The notes beneath the pieces were generated by a model. It was not told the origin of the DNA, did no database searches, and worked only from the letters and a program-made list of their open reading frames with translations. A stretch of DNA of 64,000 bases, from the NCBI GenBank assembly GCA_021442155.1, contig JAKCPB010001404.1, positions 2,501 through 66,500 on the forward strand. Reading direction: 5' to 3'. The translations under genes and the position numbers were made by a program. Source of the stretch: Cymbidium sinense (lineage: Eukaryota > Streptophyta > Magnoliopsida > Asparagales > Orchidaceae). Within the stretch, counting starts at the first letter, position 1; each line of letters begins with the position of its first letter. Below, piece after piece: positions 12,389 to 23,700 of the stretch.

Positions 12389-13149
12389 TGATATGACACT
12401 TAAAATACTACTAAACGAATGATATTAAAAGCAAGTGATCAAGTTGAAACCGGCGAGATCAAGCACTTAAAATATCCTTAGAAATTTTGGGATATCAGTT
12501 AAATCCCTAAATAGCTCTCAAACATGGAGTTTATAGTCAAATCGAGTGTCTCAACGAGCCGGATCTAACGAGCCCAAGATCTCATAATTCTGACTTCATT
12601 TGAGCATTTAAATACTTAAAATACATCAAATGATCAAAGGAATCATTTTGAGCCGTCCGATGGAGGAGTGGTTGATTTTCCATGTATTTCTGAGACCCAC
12701 CATAAATAGCCTCATTCTTCATAGGGGAGCCCAAGAAGAGAGAGAGAGCTCTAAAGCAAAATCCTCCAAGACACACACTGACGGTTGTCAACCACCGCCG
12801 TCCGCGCCGCTATCCTTGAATCTCGTCCACCATCATGACGACCTTCATCGCCGACGATCCTTGTTCATCATCATCTCGCTACCAAGAATGTTATAACTGA
12901 ACGCATTAATATTATCGATTATCGATTCTCATTGTCAGCCCTTCTCATGTACAATTTTGTAATCCGTTATCGGAAATTTTGTACTTTGAAACAAATACAT
13001 AGTGGAAGATTACTTGGCTAGTTCCGGTGGTATTTCCTTTTTTCGAGATTTTTCATGTAAAAGTAGTTTTCTTGTTCACTCTTTAAATACCGTGTGTGAA
13101 TTTCATAACAATAAGTGAACTTTCACTCTATCACAATGGTTTTCTAGAT
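12389..13149 (+). repeat. 5' LTR of gag-protease element A
   Basis: Starts TGATATGACACTTAAAATAC, carries CATAAATAG near 12702 where a TATA box is expected, then CTCATTCTTCATAGGGGAG, a short GC-rich block (12780-12880), AATTTTGTAATCCGTTATCG and an end near GGTTTTCTAG. It aligns along its length with 17253-17959 and 59283-60068. Confidence 0.75.
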
Positions 13150-13150
13150 A

Positions 13151-13167
13151 GTTTGCCGTCTGGGAAG
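13151..13167 (+). other. Primer binding site, tRNA-Asp type, degraded
   Basis: GTTTGCCGTCTGGGAAG follows the LTR end. It resembles TTTGGCGCCGTCTGTGGGA minus several bases. Copy B has CTTTGTCTGGGAAG at the same place. Confidence 0.55.
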
Positions 13168-13195
13168 ATAACCCTTCAATACGTGAACACTCGTT

Positions 13196-14570
13196 ATGGC
13201 CAATAGGCATACTGTAATAACGAAGCCTCGCTCCAACTGCCACTCAAACCAATCAACCAAGGACGCCAAGCTTTCACTTATGCGACTGTTTGGGTGAAGG
13301 CGTGACAGGAATCTCTTTAGAAGATCGTGTCCGTCGAATGGAAGAGTCTTAAAATGAGATGATCCGACTTTTACGAGGAACACAACAACTACTATCGTAA
13401 ACACATCTCCCCCAAGATCGACATGGGGAGGTCAAAATGCTAATCTCCTTGACATCAAGTTCCTCCGTAGACCGTGATCGATCTCGATGCTAGTTCTACT
13501 CATCCATCACGTGCAGCTCAACCGACTACTAATCCACCATTTATTGTTGGTAGCTTGACACATTCTCGTCCTGTTGACCCCACTCATCATGTCATATGTG
13601 TAGAGTTATGACACTTAATGCAAGATGAATTTTACCTTGAAGACAGAAATCATCCTCCCTTCACGCGCTATGAGTCTTCACCTTTAGCTGAAGCTATTCT
13701 TCAATATCTATTCCGTGTAGGTTTCCGAGCATTGATTCCTATGATGGGGCAACTGACCCATATGAACATATCGACCATTACAGGACCATCATGCATATCC
13801 AACGAGCTCTTTTGCTTTGTCGTCTTTCCGCACCCTCAAGGGACAAGCTCGCACTTGGTTCTACTCCTCCAAGGGAATCCATCCATACCTTTATACCATG
13901 CAAGATTTTTTGTAGAAACAGTTCATTGCAAAGCGAGAAGGATCATTAAGATTTCTCCCATCTCTGGCATTCATCAAAATGAGGGTGAATCACTTAAAGA
14001 ATACTTGAGATTCTCCTTAGAAGCTTCGCCAAATACTGGGGTAGACCGAATTACAAGAGGAGTTTTCTTGGAGACTCGTCTGGGCCTTTACTCGTCACTG
14101 TGAGATCAGTCTCGTATGCCGACTTGGTTCACCGTGTGGAAGCACAGATTTCTGCTGATGAGGCTATTAATGCCCATCGAAAATAATTTGAATAATCCAT
14201 AGGAAAAGTAAGTATTCTAGAAAACCGCATCAACAATCCCATCATAAGAAGCGACGGTCATGATCTCTCCCACGGCCCTCACATCAATTGGAATACGCGC
14301 TGCATATCGTGTTAACGTCTTGGCCATTCTAGATGAAGAGACCATCAAGTGGCCACATCCTGAAATCAAATTTGGAAAACCAGTAGCAATATCACTTCCA
14401 TCAGTCATGGATACTTACAGTATAAACAACTTAAAGAAGAGATTGAGAGGCTCATTCAACAGGGATATCTACGTCAATTTATGCAAAACCAACCAACTCA
14501 AGCAAACATATCTCCAATTGGGGGGCAACCGGGACAATCATCAAATAACACAATAGATGCCAAATAGTTG
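13196..14570 (+). pseudogene. gag: Retrotransposon Gag, frameshifted (copy A)
   Basis: Capsid-type Gag of a Ty3-gypsy element (retrotrans_gag family), which would package element RNA. The start is placed at ATG 13196 because copy B has the same ATG-GCC-AAT at 60122. Pieces in different frames show the family order: EFYLEDRNHPPF near 13625, a YDGATDPYEHIDHYRT block near 13740, an RTWFYS segment near 13850, and HQNEGESLKEYLR near 13970. After a break, QLKEEIERL and RQFMQNQPTQAN occur near 14430-14500, the usual Gag C-terminal part. No intact zinc knuckle is seen. Frameshifts of one or two bases occur about every 100-200 bases, so no Gag could be made from this sequence as written. Confidence 0.75.
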
Positions 14571-14579
14571 GAGAAATTG

Positions 14580-15200
14580 AAATGATTGCAAGTGAACTAC
14601 TATCAATCAAGTCTTCATTGACACCTTTGAAGAGTGAGTTAAAAAAATCTTTTATTCATCCCATCACTTTTAATGACTCGGACTTGGAAGGAGTCCAAGT
14701 TCGCATCAATATCCTCTTATCATCAGTGCGGGGATTGGTGACCCCTGTTATATTGTTAAGAGAATTTTGATTGATAATGGGTGTCTCGTTGATGTTTTAT
14801 TTTACTCCATCTTTCTTAGCATGGGCGTTAGGAAAAACTTCAACCATTTGCGGACCATTATATGGGTTTGATAATCACCATGCAGTGGAGGGGACAATCA
14901 CCCTTCCGTTGTTCTCAGAATTTCTCAACAAGTCACTCACTTCAATTCATAGTGGTCAAGTCAAATTCATACGCTATCTTTGGAAGACTCCTCCAATCAA
15001 TCTTTGGTACTGTCACCTCGGTGCCTCATCTTAAGATGAAATTTCAAACCTCCATTGGGGTTGGAGTGGTCTGTGGAAATCAACAAATAGCACGATCATG
15101 TTACCTCACACAAGCTCGACCACGCCCTTCGGTGATCTTCAACATCGAGAATTTTAATCTTCAAGATAAAGAAGTACCTCGAGGGCTTTGCTTGTAAAGA
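14580..15200 (+). pseudogene. Retroviral-type aspartic protease region, broken (copy A)
   Basis: Continues downstream of Gag in the order usual for a gag-protease polyprotein. The catalytic motif region reads ILIDNGCLVDVLFY near 14755-14800, where the OTA gypsy family has an IDNGSSVD-type motif, so the small residues after DNG are altered. Later family blocks are HAVEGTITLPL near 14880, FGTVTSVPHLKMKF near 15010 and GNQQIARSCYLTQ near 15075. These occur in at least two frames. No RT follows. The region is probably inactive. If the frameshifts are assembly errors the protein could be longer than it appears. Confidence 0.7.
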
Positions 15201-15544
15201 CTTTTACTTCATTAGATGACCAACCGTCAAGCTATGACCAAAGATCGAGAGAAAAATCTTCCTAAAACTTGGAACATGGAGGGTCTCTAAAAAGTGATAT
15301 ATGTAATCCTTGGTGCATAAATATTGTAGCCTTTAATTTACCCCGTTTATCTTTTCATCTCCACCTCTTGTCTTTTGTTAACTCTCTCTAAAAATGTATC
15401 TCATCCCTTTTGTTAAGTTATCTTGTGACAATATTGTATCACCAACATTCTCAAAAGTAATGAGTTTATAGCTTTTTCTTACAAGGTTGTTTCTTCTTCA
15501 TTTAATCCTCCTACTTGAGAAATATATAACTCATGTTGTATCTC
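15201..15544. other. Non-coding linker after protease
   Basis: Moderately AT-rich, retained in copy B (62046-62345). It sits where RT would begin in a full gypsy element, but no RT motif is present on either strand. Confidence 0.6.
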
Positions 15545-16165
15545 AATCTGGCATGATCAATCCCAAGGGGACTTGATCGAACCTCTTCCATACAGGTAAA
15601 AAGTTAAGTAAAACTTTGACTGATACCTAGGATAGGTCAAAAGGTCCTTGGTGGACTTCCCACGACCACTTCCACAGTTAACGCGTCATCGGTACTCGAC
15701 AAGCAACCTCGATGGGTCAAAATTCTCGGATTCAATTGACCTCTTTAGTTAACGTCGCCTAACACTCGACAACAACCCGGATGGGTAAAATCCTCAGGAT
15801 TTAATTCAACCTCCTCCAGTTAACGTCATGGGCACCGACAAACAACCTCGGATGGGTCAAAATTCTCGGCTTCAATTCGACCTCTTCCATACAAGTTCAC
15901 GCGTCGGGTACTCGACAACAACCGGATGGGTCAAAATTCTCGCAGATTTAATTCAACCTCTTCCATATTGCGTCACACTTTGACAAACAACAACATAGAT
16001 AGGGCAAAAGGTCCTTGGTGGACTTCAGCTTTTCACATAAGTTAACATCATTTAACACTCGACAAACAATCTCGGATGAGTCAAAATCCCGCAGATTAAT
16101 TCAACCTCTTTCATACATGTTATCATTGAGTCACACTATGACAACCTGATAGGTCAAAATCACCA
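15545..16165 (+). repeat. Tandem array, unit about 70 bp, inside the gag-protease element
   Basis: Units with GACAAACAACCTCGGATGGG, TCAAAATTCTCG and CAACCTCTTCCATACA, clearly the same family as 4290-5620. About nine units, many shortened. Confidence 0.8.
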
Positions 16166-16395
16166 CCATGCGCCCACCAGGCCGGTCGACCATCATCGCC
16201 GGTCATTAGGTCATCACCATTCTACCGCCGCGCCATTCGCCCGCCGCTGGTCATCACCATCTCTCGGCTGCCGTACCCTGACCAGAGCCATGCTTGACCA
16301 TCCGCCGATCATCACGACCACTATCACCGGCCGTCGTCGGGCATCTGTCACCAATCTCCGGTTATCGTCGATGATGATCTCCTCAACCCACGGAC
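16166..16395. other. CCG/CAT-rich block between the arrays
   Basis: Composition like the GC-rich block of the LTRs (repeated ACCATC, GCCGCC, CCATCACC), but it lies in the internal region. Copy B lacks it at the matching site (near 62840). It may be a piece of LTR moved inward by recombination, or an independent expansion. Confidence 0.5.
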
Positions 16396-16740
16396 CGAAA
16401 GGCGGTTGATGCCTCTTTCGAGGGAAAATGCCGCCAGATGAACTACCTGCTCTCCTCGGTGTCGAGGTCATTGACACTTCTTTCAGGCGGAGCCTTGTCG
16501 TATGAACTACGCCTTGATCATCATGTCACGAGGTCAGTTGACACCTCTTCGAGGGAAACTGCAGTATAAACTATGGGTCTTGATCGCCTCAGAACCCGGT
16601 CGTCAGTTACACCTCTTTCGAGGGAACAGGTATGAACTATATGTCTTGATCCTCGGTCACGAGGCACCTCTTTCGAGGAAAATTGGAGCCTGTCACATGT
16701 GACTGGACCTTGATCTCGACGACCTCCTCTTAAGAAGAAG
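16396..16740 (+). repeat. Tandem array, unit about 85 bp, inside the gag-protease element
   Basis: Units carry GATGCCTCTTTCGAGGGAAA and TATGAACTACGCCTTGATC, the same module as 5730-6420. The 87-, 77- and 66-codon frames here arise from the repeats. Confidence 0.8.
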
Positions 16741-17235
16741 AGATACTCAAGCATATAAGAGTGTGACTTCTCTTGGCCCTAGGGTTTATAGACCTCATAG
16801 GCAAAATGTCAATTGAAAAATAAAAATCAAAATGGGCAGCAAACAAAAATGGAAAAACCCTCTCAGCTCCTCTCACGATGTGGGGGACTCCGGTCCGCTA
16901 AGCCCACTAACCATGTCCATCGTTCATGCGACCCGCTTGCCATTGGACCCGTAACATGAACAAGATTCGACCTATCCTATAGAAGCCTGATTTAGGAATT
17001 AACCAAACCAGTATTGGCACTCGAACCACAGCCCGCACGCAGCAAAAATGTTTCCAATGGGTCATAACTCAATCTTGCAGCGCGTCTCCCTATTCTGCTT
17101 CCTGATCATAATCTTGCGCTCTCATGAAGATCTATTCTCTCAAAATATATGGTTGATGAACCCGCAAATTTCATTGAAGAATATATTTTCAAGTATTTGA
17201 CGTATATAGTTTTGGATGATTGAAATAATGTCATC
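16741..17235. other. Internal 3' region before the polypurine tract
   Basis: Starts CAAGCATATAAGAGTGTGAC, homologous to 6510-6560 of the non-coding element and to 63320 in copy B. Moderate GC, no reading frame, no known motif. Confidence 0.5.
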
Positions 17236-17250
17236 CAAAAATAGGAGGAA
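17236..17250 (+). other. Polypurine tract
   Basis: CAAAAATAGGAGGAA directly before the 3' LTR, preceded by ATGTCATC as in the non-coding element. Confidence 0.6.
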
Positions 17251-17252
17251 CA

Positions 17253-17959
17253 GCATATGACACTTAAATACTACTAGTGCACGAATCTTGATGTCAAGTT
17301 GAAATTAGATCACACCAAATATCATTGGAAACTTTGGGATAGTTAAATCTCTAAATAATGCTCAAACATGGAGTGTTTATAGTCAATCGGCGTCGATGGA
17401 GATCTAACGAGCCCAAGATCTCATAATTCTGACTTCATTTGAGCATTCAAATACTTAAAATACATATAATGATCAAAGGAATCATTTTGAGTCCGGAGAG
17501 AGTGGTTCGATTTTTTTATGTATTTCAGAGACACCACTCATAATCTATAAATAGCTCATTTTTCATATGAGAAAGAGGAGAGAGCTAAAGCTTGAAAATC
17601 CTCAAGCACAATTGTGCCACCATTGTCAAACATGCCCCGCCGTCAACCGCCTTCGATCCTTGCCATTTCGCGATGATCATCATGATGACCCATTGATCCA
17701 TCTTTGTTCATCATCCTACTACCACTTTCTACAAGAGTGACTATTATCTTTGATTAGATTCTCATTTCATATGTATAATTTTGTAATCCCATTATCGGAA
17801 ATTTTGTCAAACAAATACATAAGATTCTTCTTGGGCTAGCATGATTTTTCCCTCTTTTTTCGTAAAATTTTTTGAGTTTTCATATTCACTCTTTAAATAC
17901 ATTATTGAAATTTCATAATAAGGCTAAAGTAAACTTTCACTCTACCTGGTTTTCTAGCA
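17253..17959 (+). repeat. 3' LTR of gag-protease element A
   Basis: Begins GCATATGACACTTAAATAC, has TATAAATA at 17546 and ends GGTTTTCTAGCA. It aligns with the 5' LTR over most of its length but with many one- to four-base deletions and a shorter GC-rich block (17625-17700). Confidence 0.75.
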
Positions 17960-18990
17960 TAATAATATCTTTTAGATGTTATGTAATTATTCTTATAAAA
18001 AGGAACTCTCATTAAAAGCTTTGACATACTTAATATTAAAAGGATATTTTGTTAGACTTGAATCAACTTAGTTAAATTAAATTAGCATCATAATTTTATT
18101 TCATATCAAATAACCAATGAAAGCTTCATTTCTTAAGCATATATGAAAATTTTATTAATTAAAATAGTATAAATGAAATAAATTAGATAATAGTTAGAAT
18201 AAGTTTAGCGAACTTTTTATTCATAGACATATTTGTTAGAAATGTAAATATAAAAATATCAATCTATAGGTGCTAGATATATAAATATACAAAAATTGTG
18301 TGATATGTATGTAAATCTTATAATTTTAAATCAAATATATAATTATTCAAATAATGCCCATCTTTGACTCAAAGTGAATTAAAAAAATAATGATTTTCTA
18401 TGAATAAATGAGCTTGAGATAGTTTATGGTGCAGTCTTAAGATGGTGCATTTCTTATCTTGTTTAAAATCAAATGATGCATATCACATACAAGGTTATTC
18501 TTTAGAGATTGTTGGGTTACATGAGATTTTAAGCATAATTTCGATAGAGATGTTAAATTTGTATCTTATTTTTGAAAAGCTATATGAAAATTAATGAGAA
18601 ATGAAATTCTTCTTTGTATTTCATCCATATATCAATAAATAAACAAATATAGTCAATAAACCGTAGAAAACTTATTGAGATGTTTAGTTAGAAAGAACTT
18701 AGAAAATTGAAATTTAACTTTACCTAAATCTAAATTTTCTTAAAATAATACCATTTTAAATCAACCCACAAATCATATTTTGAGATAGTTTATGGGTACA
18801 ATCTAAGATACATGTTGATCTAGCCTATTATTATTTCTAATTTAACATATACATTTGCATGTGATTTTCATAGCCTTCATGAAGACATAAGTAATTATAA
18901 ATATAAAATGCTAAGTAAATTGGATAAAAGAGCAAAAAATTTTTAAGGAATATAGCGTGGGTGATTTTGTATTGGTATCTTTTTCTAAGA
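17960..18990. other. AT-rich spacer, nothing recognised
   Basis: Stops in all frames. It carries one copy of a dispersed short motif (TTGTGTGATATGTATGTAAA, about 18293). No gene or transposon end can be supported. Confidence 0.5.
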
Positions 18991-19560
18991 TATTTCTCTT
19001 GAAAATATCATAAGATAAAAATAAATTTATCTAGCCCGAATCTCATGCCAAATCATTAAGAAGATTTAATAGCTTATCGAATCTATGGAAGAGATATTGA
19101 GAATTTTGGCATGAATCCATGGAATATTGTGATCTTAAAAAGAGTGTTCTTGAGAGAGAGAGAGAGATAGAGGAGAGCCTTATTTTCACTCTAGATGATA
19201 TGTGAGAAAAATAAGAACCCACCATTTAGAATTAGGACTATGACCTATTTATACTTGAGTGCATTTTATTTTATTCACCCATCAAAAATAAAATAAAATG
19301 TCCGATCTCGAGTGATAATTCCATACAAAATTAACAAGATACCTCAAATAAAATTATTAATATTTATTTGATCAAAATTAATAGGCTTAAAAATAAAATA
19401 ATATCTAATATATAATTAAATTTATATGTGAGCCCACATTTAAAATTCCAAAATCTCGCAGCCACATATATTGTTTGACAATTATACATTATTAAATATT
19501 TTAAGAGATTAATATTTGCTATTTTCAAAGAAGAATATATTTAGCCAATCTGATTCATTA
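18991..19560 (-). repeat. Probable 3' LTR segment of the minus-strand copia element
   Basis: Read on the minus strand, AGTATAAATAGGTCATAG near 19235-19252 looks like an LTR promoter, followed by a (CT)n tract near 19150-19175, as in many LTR leaders. Its position downstream of the antisense RNase H region (20100-20740) fits a 3' LTR. The ends are not defined, so the limits are approximate. Confidence 0.35.
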
Positions 19561-20099
19561 ATCATATTGACATAAAATTAAAGTGATCTTTGTTATAATT
19601 TTCTATAATAAGACCCAATGATCACTAAATCAATATGATTAATGACAGATCGGTATATATGTGTAACATGGAAATTTCATATAATGTGATCATATATCAT
19701 GCCTATTTTCAGCTTATCTTATATTATAACTCAAAAGAATTATAAATATAGTTTCATTTTTTATGCTAAATTGCAATTGAAAGTACATAACTTTATTTCA
19801 GAGTTTTTAATTATAAGATAATAATAATCGTTATTCGATAAAAATATATTTACAATCATTGTCATAAGTAAACTCTCACTATCTTGTATATCATTAAAGT
19901 AAACCACTCTATGAGCCACATATTCATGAAATACTTTAAGTGTTAAATTTTTTGTACATGATCCAATCATAAAATTTGTAATCGTTCAATATATGTTTGA
20001 GAACTCAACTCTTTCTTTTAAAAAAGAAATTTTTCAATATGCTTTAATTTTTTCTCACATTCTTTGAATACAACTCGTGACTATTATCACAATTTATTT

Positions 20100-20740
20100 T
20101 TAATGGTCTCTCATTCCATCAAAAAATATTTAGCTTAGTGATAAAATTTTACATATTTCTTGATTTAATGCCTCATAATAAGCTATAAATTCGCTATAGT
20201 AGAAGAAGCTATGAGTCATTATTTAGTACTTTTTCAAGATATAACTCATCCAGCTAATAAGAAAATATAACATGAAGTGAATCTTCTACTATCGAGGGAA
20301 CCATCAAAATCAGAATCGGAGTACCCATACCACATAACCCGTTTCACTGCTTTCCAATGATCAATTCATGGGTTACTTAAATATCTGCCAAGCATTTAAT
20401 GTACGCAATGTCCGGATGTGTACAAACTTGAACATACATAAGAGTCCCTACTGTAGATACATAAGGGATCCTTTTCATCTATTTCTTTTCAAGTTCATTT
20501 CTTGGACATTGAAGCAAATTGAATTTATCATCTTTAGAAATGGGTGTATCTCCGTGCATAATTTTGTCAAATCCTAAGCACTTTATCAATATATGCCTTT
20601 GTGATAAATCAAATATCATGAGAACGATCTCGATGAATTTGTAACATAATTGAATCATTCCCAAGATCTTTCATTTTGGATTTATTTGAAAAAATTTCTT
20701 AGTTTTATGCAAAAGCTTATTTCATTTTGCTAGTAGAATA
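20100..20740 (-). pseudogene. Ty1-copia RT C-terminus and RNase H, broken, antisense
   Basis: On the minus strand, from 20740 down, pieces in several frames match the copia order. KMKDLGN and IHRDRS come first (20600-20690), then KAYIDKVL (20570-20600), then GDTPISKDDKFNLLQCP (20500-20550). Next come a VCTRPD-type block (about 20410), the RYLSNP/DHWKA region (20355-20390) and GYSDSDFDGS (about 20310). A TSCYIFLLAG-type RNase H block follows (about 20270). Stops and frameshifts break the frame repeatedly, so it is dead as written. The RT palm with its catalytic motif is missing. The upstream integrase part of the same element appears at 38232-38770, on the far side of the Tat element. Confidence 0.8.
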
Positions 20741-23700
20741 CCATTTCTTTGAACTATCTAAATAGGATCAAGTCCATGTGACTCCTTTGTAGTCAAATAA
20801 TGTGGAGTAGGATCAAGCATTTCAAGCCTCTTCTCCCCAGCATACCTTTTGAGGTTTGGATCAAGTTATTTAAAGGCCCCTCTCCTCTCTTCAGCTAACT
20901 AGGATGGATCACTTAGCATCTTATTAGCTAATCACATGAATCACCACTACTCTTAAGAAAAGTAAGTCCCCAAGGCATTTTCCTTGAGCATAATGGATTG
21001 GATTAGACCAATCTTTGGGCTTATTCTTAATAACTTCTTCTTCATCCTAGAACTTAATGAAAGTTAAGTTTCTAAGAATGAATCACACTCCAAAACAAAG
21101 ATAGGTACATATACTATCTTTCATAATCAAAATCAAAATAAATCTAAATCAAAAAAACAAAATTATGAATTGGAACCCCTGCTTATACTTGTATGTTGAT
21201 CAATTGTCAACTCAATATGTCTTATGTAACTACACATATTGGTCCATTTGTTGACCTCATTTTTGGATGAGGTTAATTTATCATGCTTAGGACATGCTAG
21301 TGACTAGATAATTCACCTTGGGTTATATCTAACCTATTTATCTTGGTAGATCAACCAAGCATCCAAATTCAAAATCAATCAACTTAATAATCAATAATCA
21401 TCAATCCAGAAAGATTAAAGTCAAACTTAAAGTCAACCCTAGTTAACCTAGAATTGACTTATGGCCCAGTCAACCCACTAAAATTTGACTAAATAAAATC
21501 ACCAAAAAAAAATATTTCTAAAATTTAATTAAATAGTTTTAATTATAATAATAAATTTGAGTTCTTTAAGGCTTAGATTAAGTAAATTAAATTCCTTAAA
21601 ACAAAATAACTTAAATAAAATACATTGAACTCAAATTGAAGAAAAATCAAAATAACATCAAACTAAATCATATGGGAATGATAATAGGGCATAACTCCCT
21701 ATTGGGTGTGTTTAGGTCAAATGGGTCATTTGACCCATAATAAAGACTCAACTTAACCCAATTTGGGTTAAGTGAGTTAAAAAAACATAAAAGTATGAAA
21801 ATTCAAAACCATCTTAACCAATGAATGTGCATAAGAGATTAATCATCTTAAACACCATTAATAAGTTAATTAATCTCTTTAATTAATAAATCAAATAACA
21901 AAATAAAAAAAAGGATAAAGAGAGGAAAATTTCTCTTTGTCCTCATCCCACATCACCTACCCCAAGACAAAAAAAAAAACCATCTCTTTAGAGGTGGCTA
22001 ATTTCAACTAAATCAGGTAATCAAGCATAAAAAAAGGCCAATCATGGAGAAAGATAATAAAAAAAAATTAAAAAAAAGAAAGAGCATGCCATGAAGGAAA
22101 TAACATATCTCTCAAGGAAAAAAAAAAGCTCTCATACACCATCGATACCAAACCGAAGCCAAACAAACTCTCCCCACCCTCCAAGTGCTCTCAACCATTG
22201 AATACATCAAACCAAATTTGGATCCAAAGCTTGGGCTAGTGATCAAATCACAAGGAATTCTCTCAATTCCTTTGAAGATAGCCTTTATTTTGAAGAATAG
22301 AAGCTACTTCAATTGATTCCAGCCTTTGAGATCCCCTAAATCAAGGTACGCCATTATTGACACCCCCTCTTTCTTCAAAGCTTTCGGCCATGGTCGTATA
22401 CCTACAATGTGTGTTCTTTGGTGAGAACAAGCCTTATGGATAGAAATAGGATCTTTCAACGATCATGTAGCACTTTAAATTATCCAATTTGGTTAAGTAT
22501 ATCAAAAGTTATTACCAAAACAAGTTGACGGTCCCCTCCCTCGGGAGAGATCTGAAATGACCGTCGTTTCTTTTAAAAAGAGACGGTCCAGATCTAGGCA
22601 TTTGAATAAATCCCTTTTAGAATCGTGAGGGAATGATATGGACCGTCGATCCTGTCGGTAGATCGTCGCGGGATCTTCCACGCGACATGCGTCTTAATCG
22701 CGGAACCGCGGATCTGCGAGACCCGTTGATCTCGGACGGTCCAAAGCTAATCCCGCCCGTTTTAGTTAAAACACGTGGGACCCGTAACTAAAAAAAATCG
22801 TTAAAAACCGTTAAGCAAGATTTAAGGAATTTAAAAAATTTAGAAAATTTCAAAAAATTATAACAAATCAAAGAAAAATAAGAAAAATATAAATAAAAGC
22901 TCTATGGATTCGTCTGGATGAGAGGAATCCATTGAAATTAAAATCCCCAAATTTTATTAGATAGGTTTTCCTTAATTTAGGTTTAATTGAAAAATATTAA
23001 ACCTTAATTACTCTTAAATTAAAAATTCAATTAATTTGAAACTTTGGGGAAATGAAATTAAGATTACAACATACCTTAGGTAAATTTTGGGATTTAATTC
23101 TGAAATAAAATGAAATCAAAATTTTATGTAAGTTAACCCTTAAATTAAATAAATTAATTACCTTTAATAAAATAATTATAAAATTTTAATTTAATAATCT
23201 TAAATCAAAATAATGAACATCAGAATAATAATTCAACTTAATTAAACTAATATAAACCTAATATGAACTTAATTAACTTAATTTGATAATTAAAAGAATT
23301 AACTAATTCAATTAAATCACTTGAACTTAATTAAATCATAATAAATCAACCAGTTAACAGAAAATTATAAATTAACCCTCATTGGATAGGTATTTCAGTG
23401 TAGAATATGTAAAAACTAAAATCTTTCAATTAATCTTAATAATTTAATCTTAATTTAGGTTTTAATAAAATAATTAAAACCTTAATTACACCCTAATTAC
23501 ATTTCTAATTAAACTGAAACTTTAGGAACATAAAATTGGTATAAAACCCCACTTGTCATAATTATCTGAAACCAAATTAGTCTATAAATTTGGAATTCTT
23601 GAATTTCCAAATCTCTAGGTCAATATGAACTACATAATAATTAAGAATAATCATTAATTCATTAAATCACAAATAAATTGAACCAATCTGAAATAAACAT

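Larger units (their letters stand above)
550..17330. other. Segmental duplication, copy A
   Basis: This block matches 48908-63870 in the same orientation and order. Anchors seen in both are the string TTTATATTTTCAATAGTA (552 and 48910), the island with CATGGAAGGACAGAGGAGCC (1794 and 49988), the non-coding LTR element, the phrase TTTTAGTACCGTCGGGTCAG (8467 and 56388), the phrase CAGGATCGTCGCAGCCCATT (11767 and 58631) and the gag-protease element. The offset is 46.4-48.2 kb and shifts at large indels: about 1.6 kb (8545-10135) and 0.3 kb (10840-11148) are present only here. The left edge is placed where similarity fades near 550. The right edge is where copy B stops matching inside the 3' LTR. 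Confidence 0.85.
12389..17959 (+). mobile_element. Gag-protease-only LTR element (TR-GAG-like), copy A
   Basis: LTRs of about 760 and 707 bp flank a broken gag frame, a broken aspartic-protease frame, two tandem arrays and a polypurine tract. RT, RNase H and integrase motifs are absent. The 340 bases after the protease are non-coding and lead straight into the arrays. The structure fits the plant class called terminal-repeat retrotransposons with GAG, extended here by a protease region of the Ty3-gypsy OTA type. It shares LTR ends, primer site, polypurine tract and array modules with the non-coding element at 3095-8106. Copy B is at 59283-63870. Confidence 0.75.

Noticed and set aside
20100..20740. 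Host gene on the minus strand
   Set aside because: The pieces match Ty1-copia RT and RNase H blocks in the family order.
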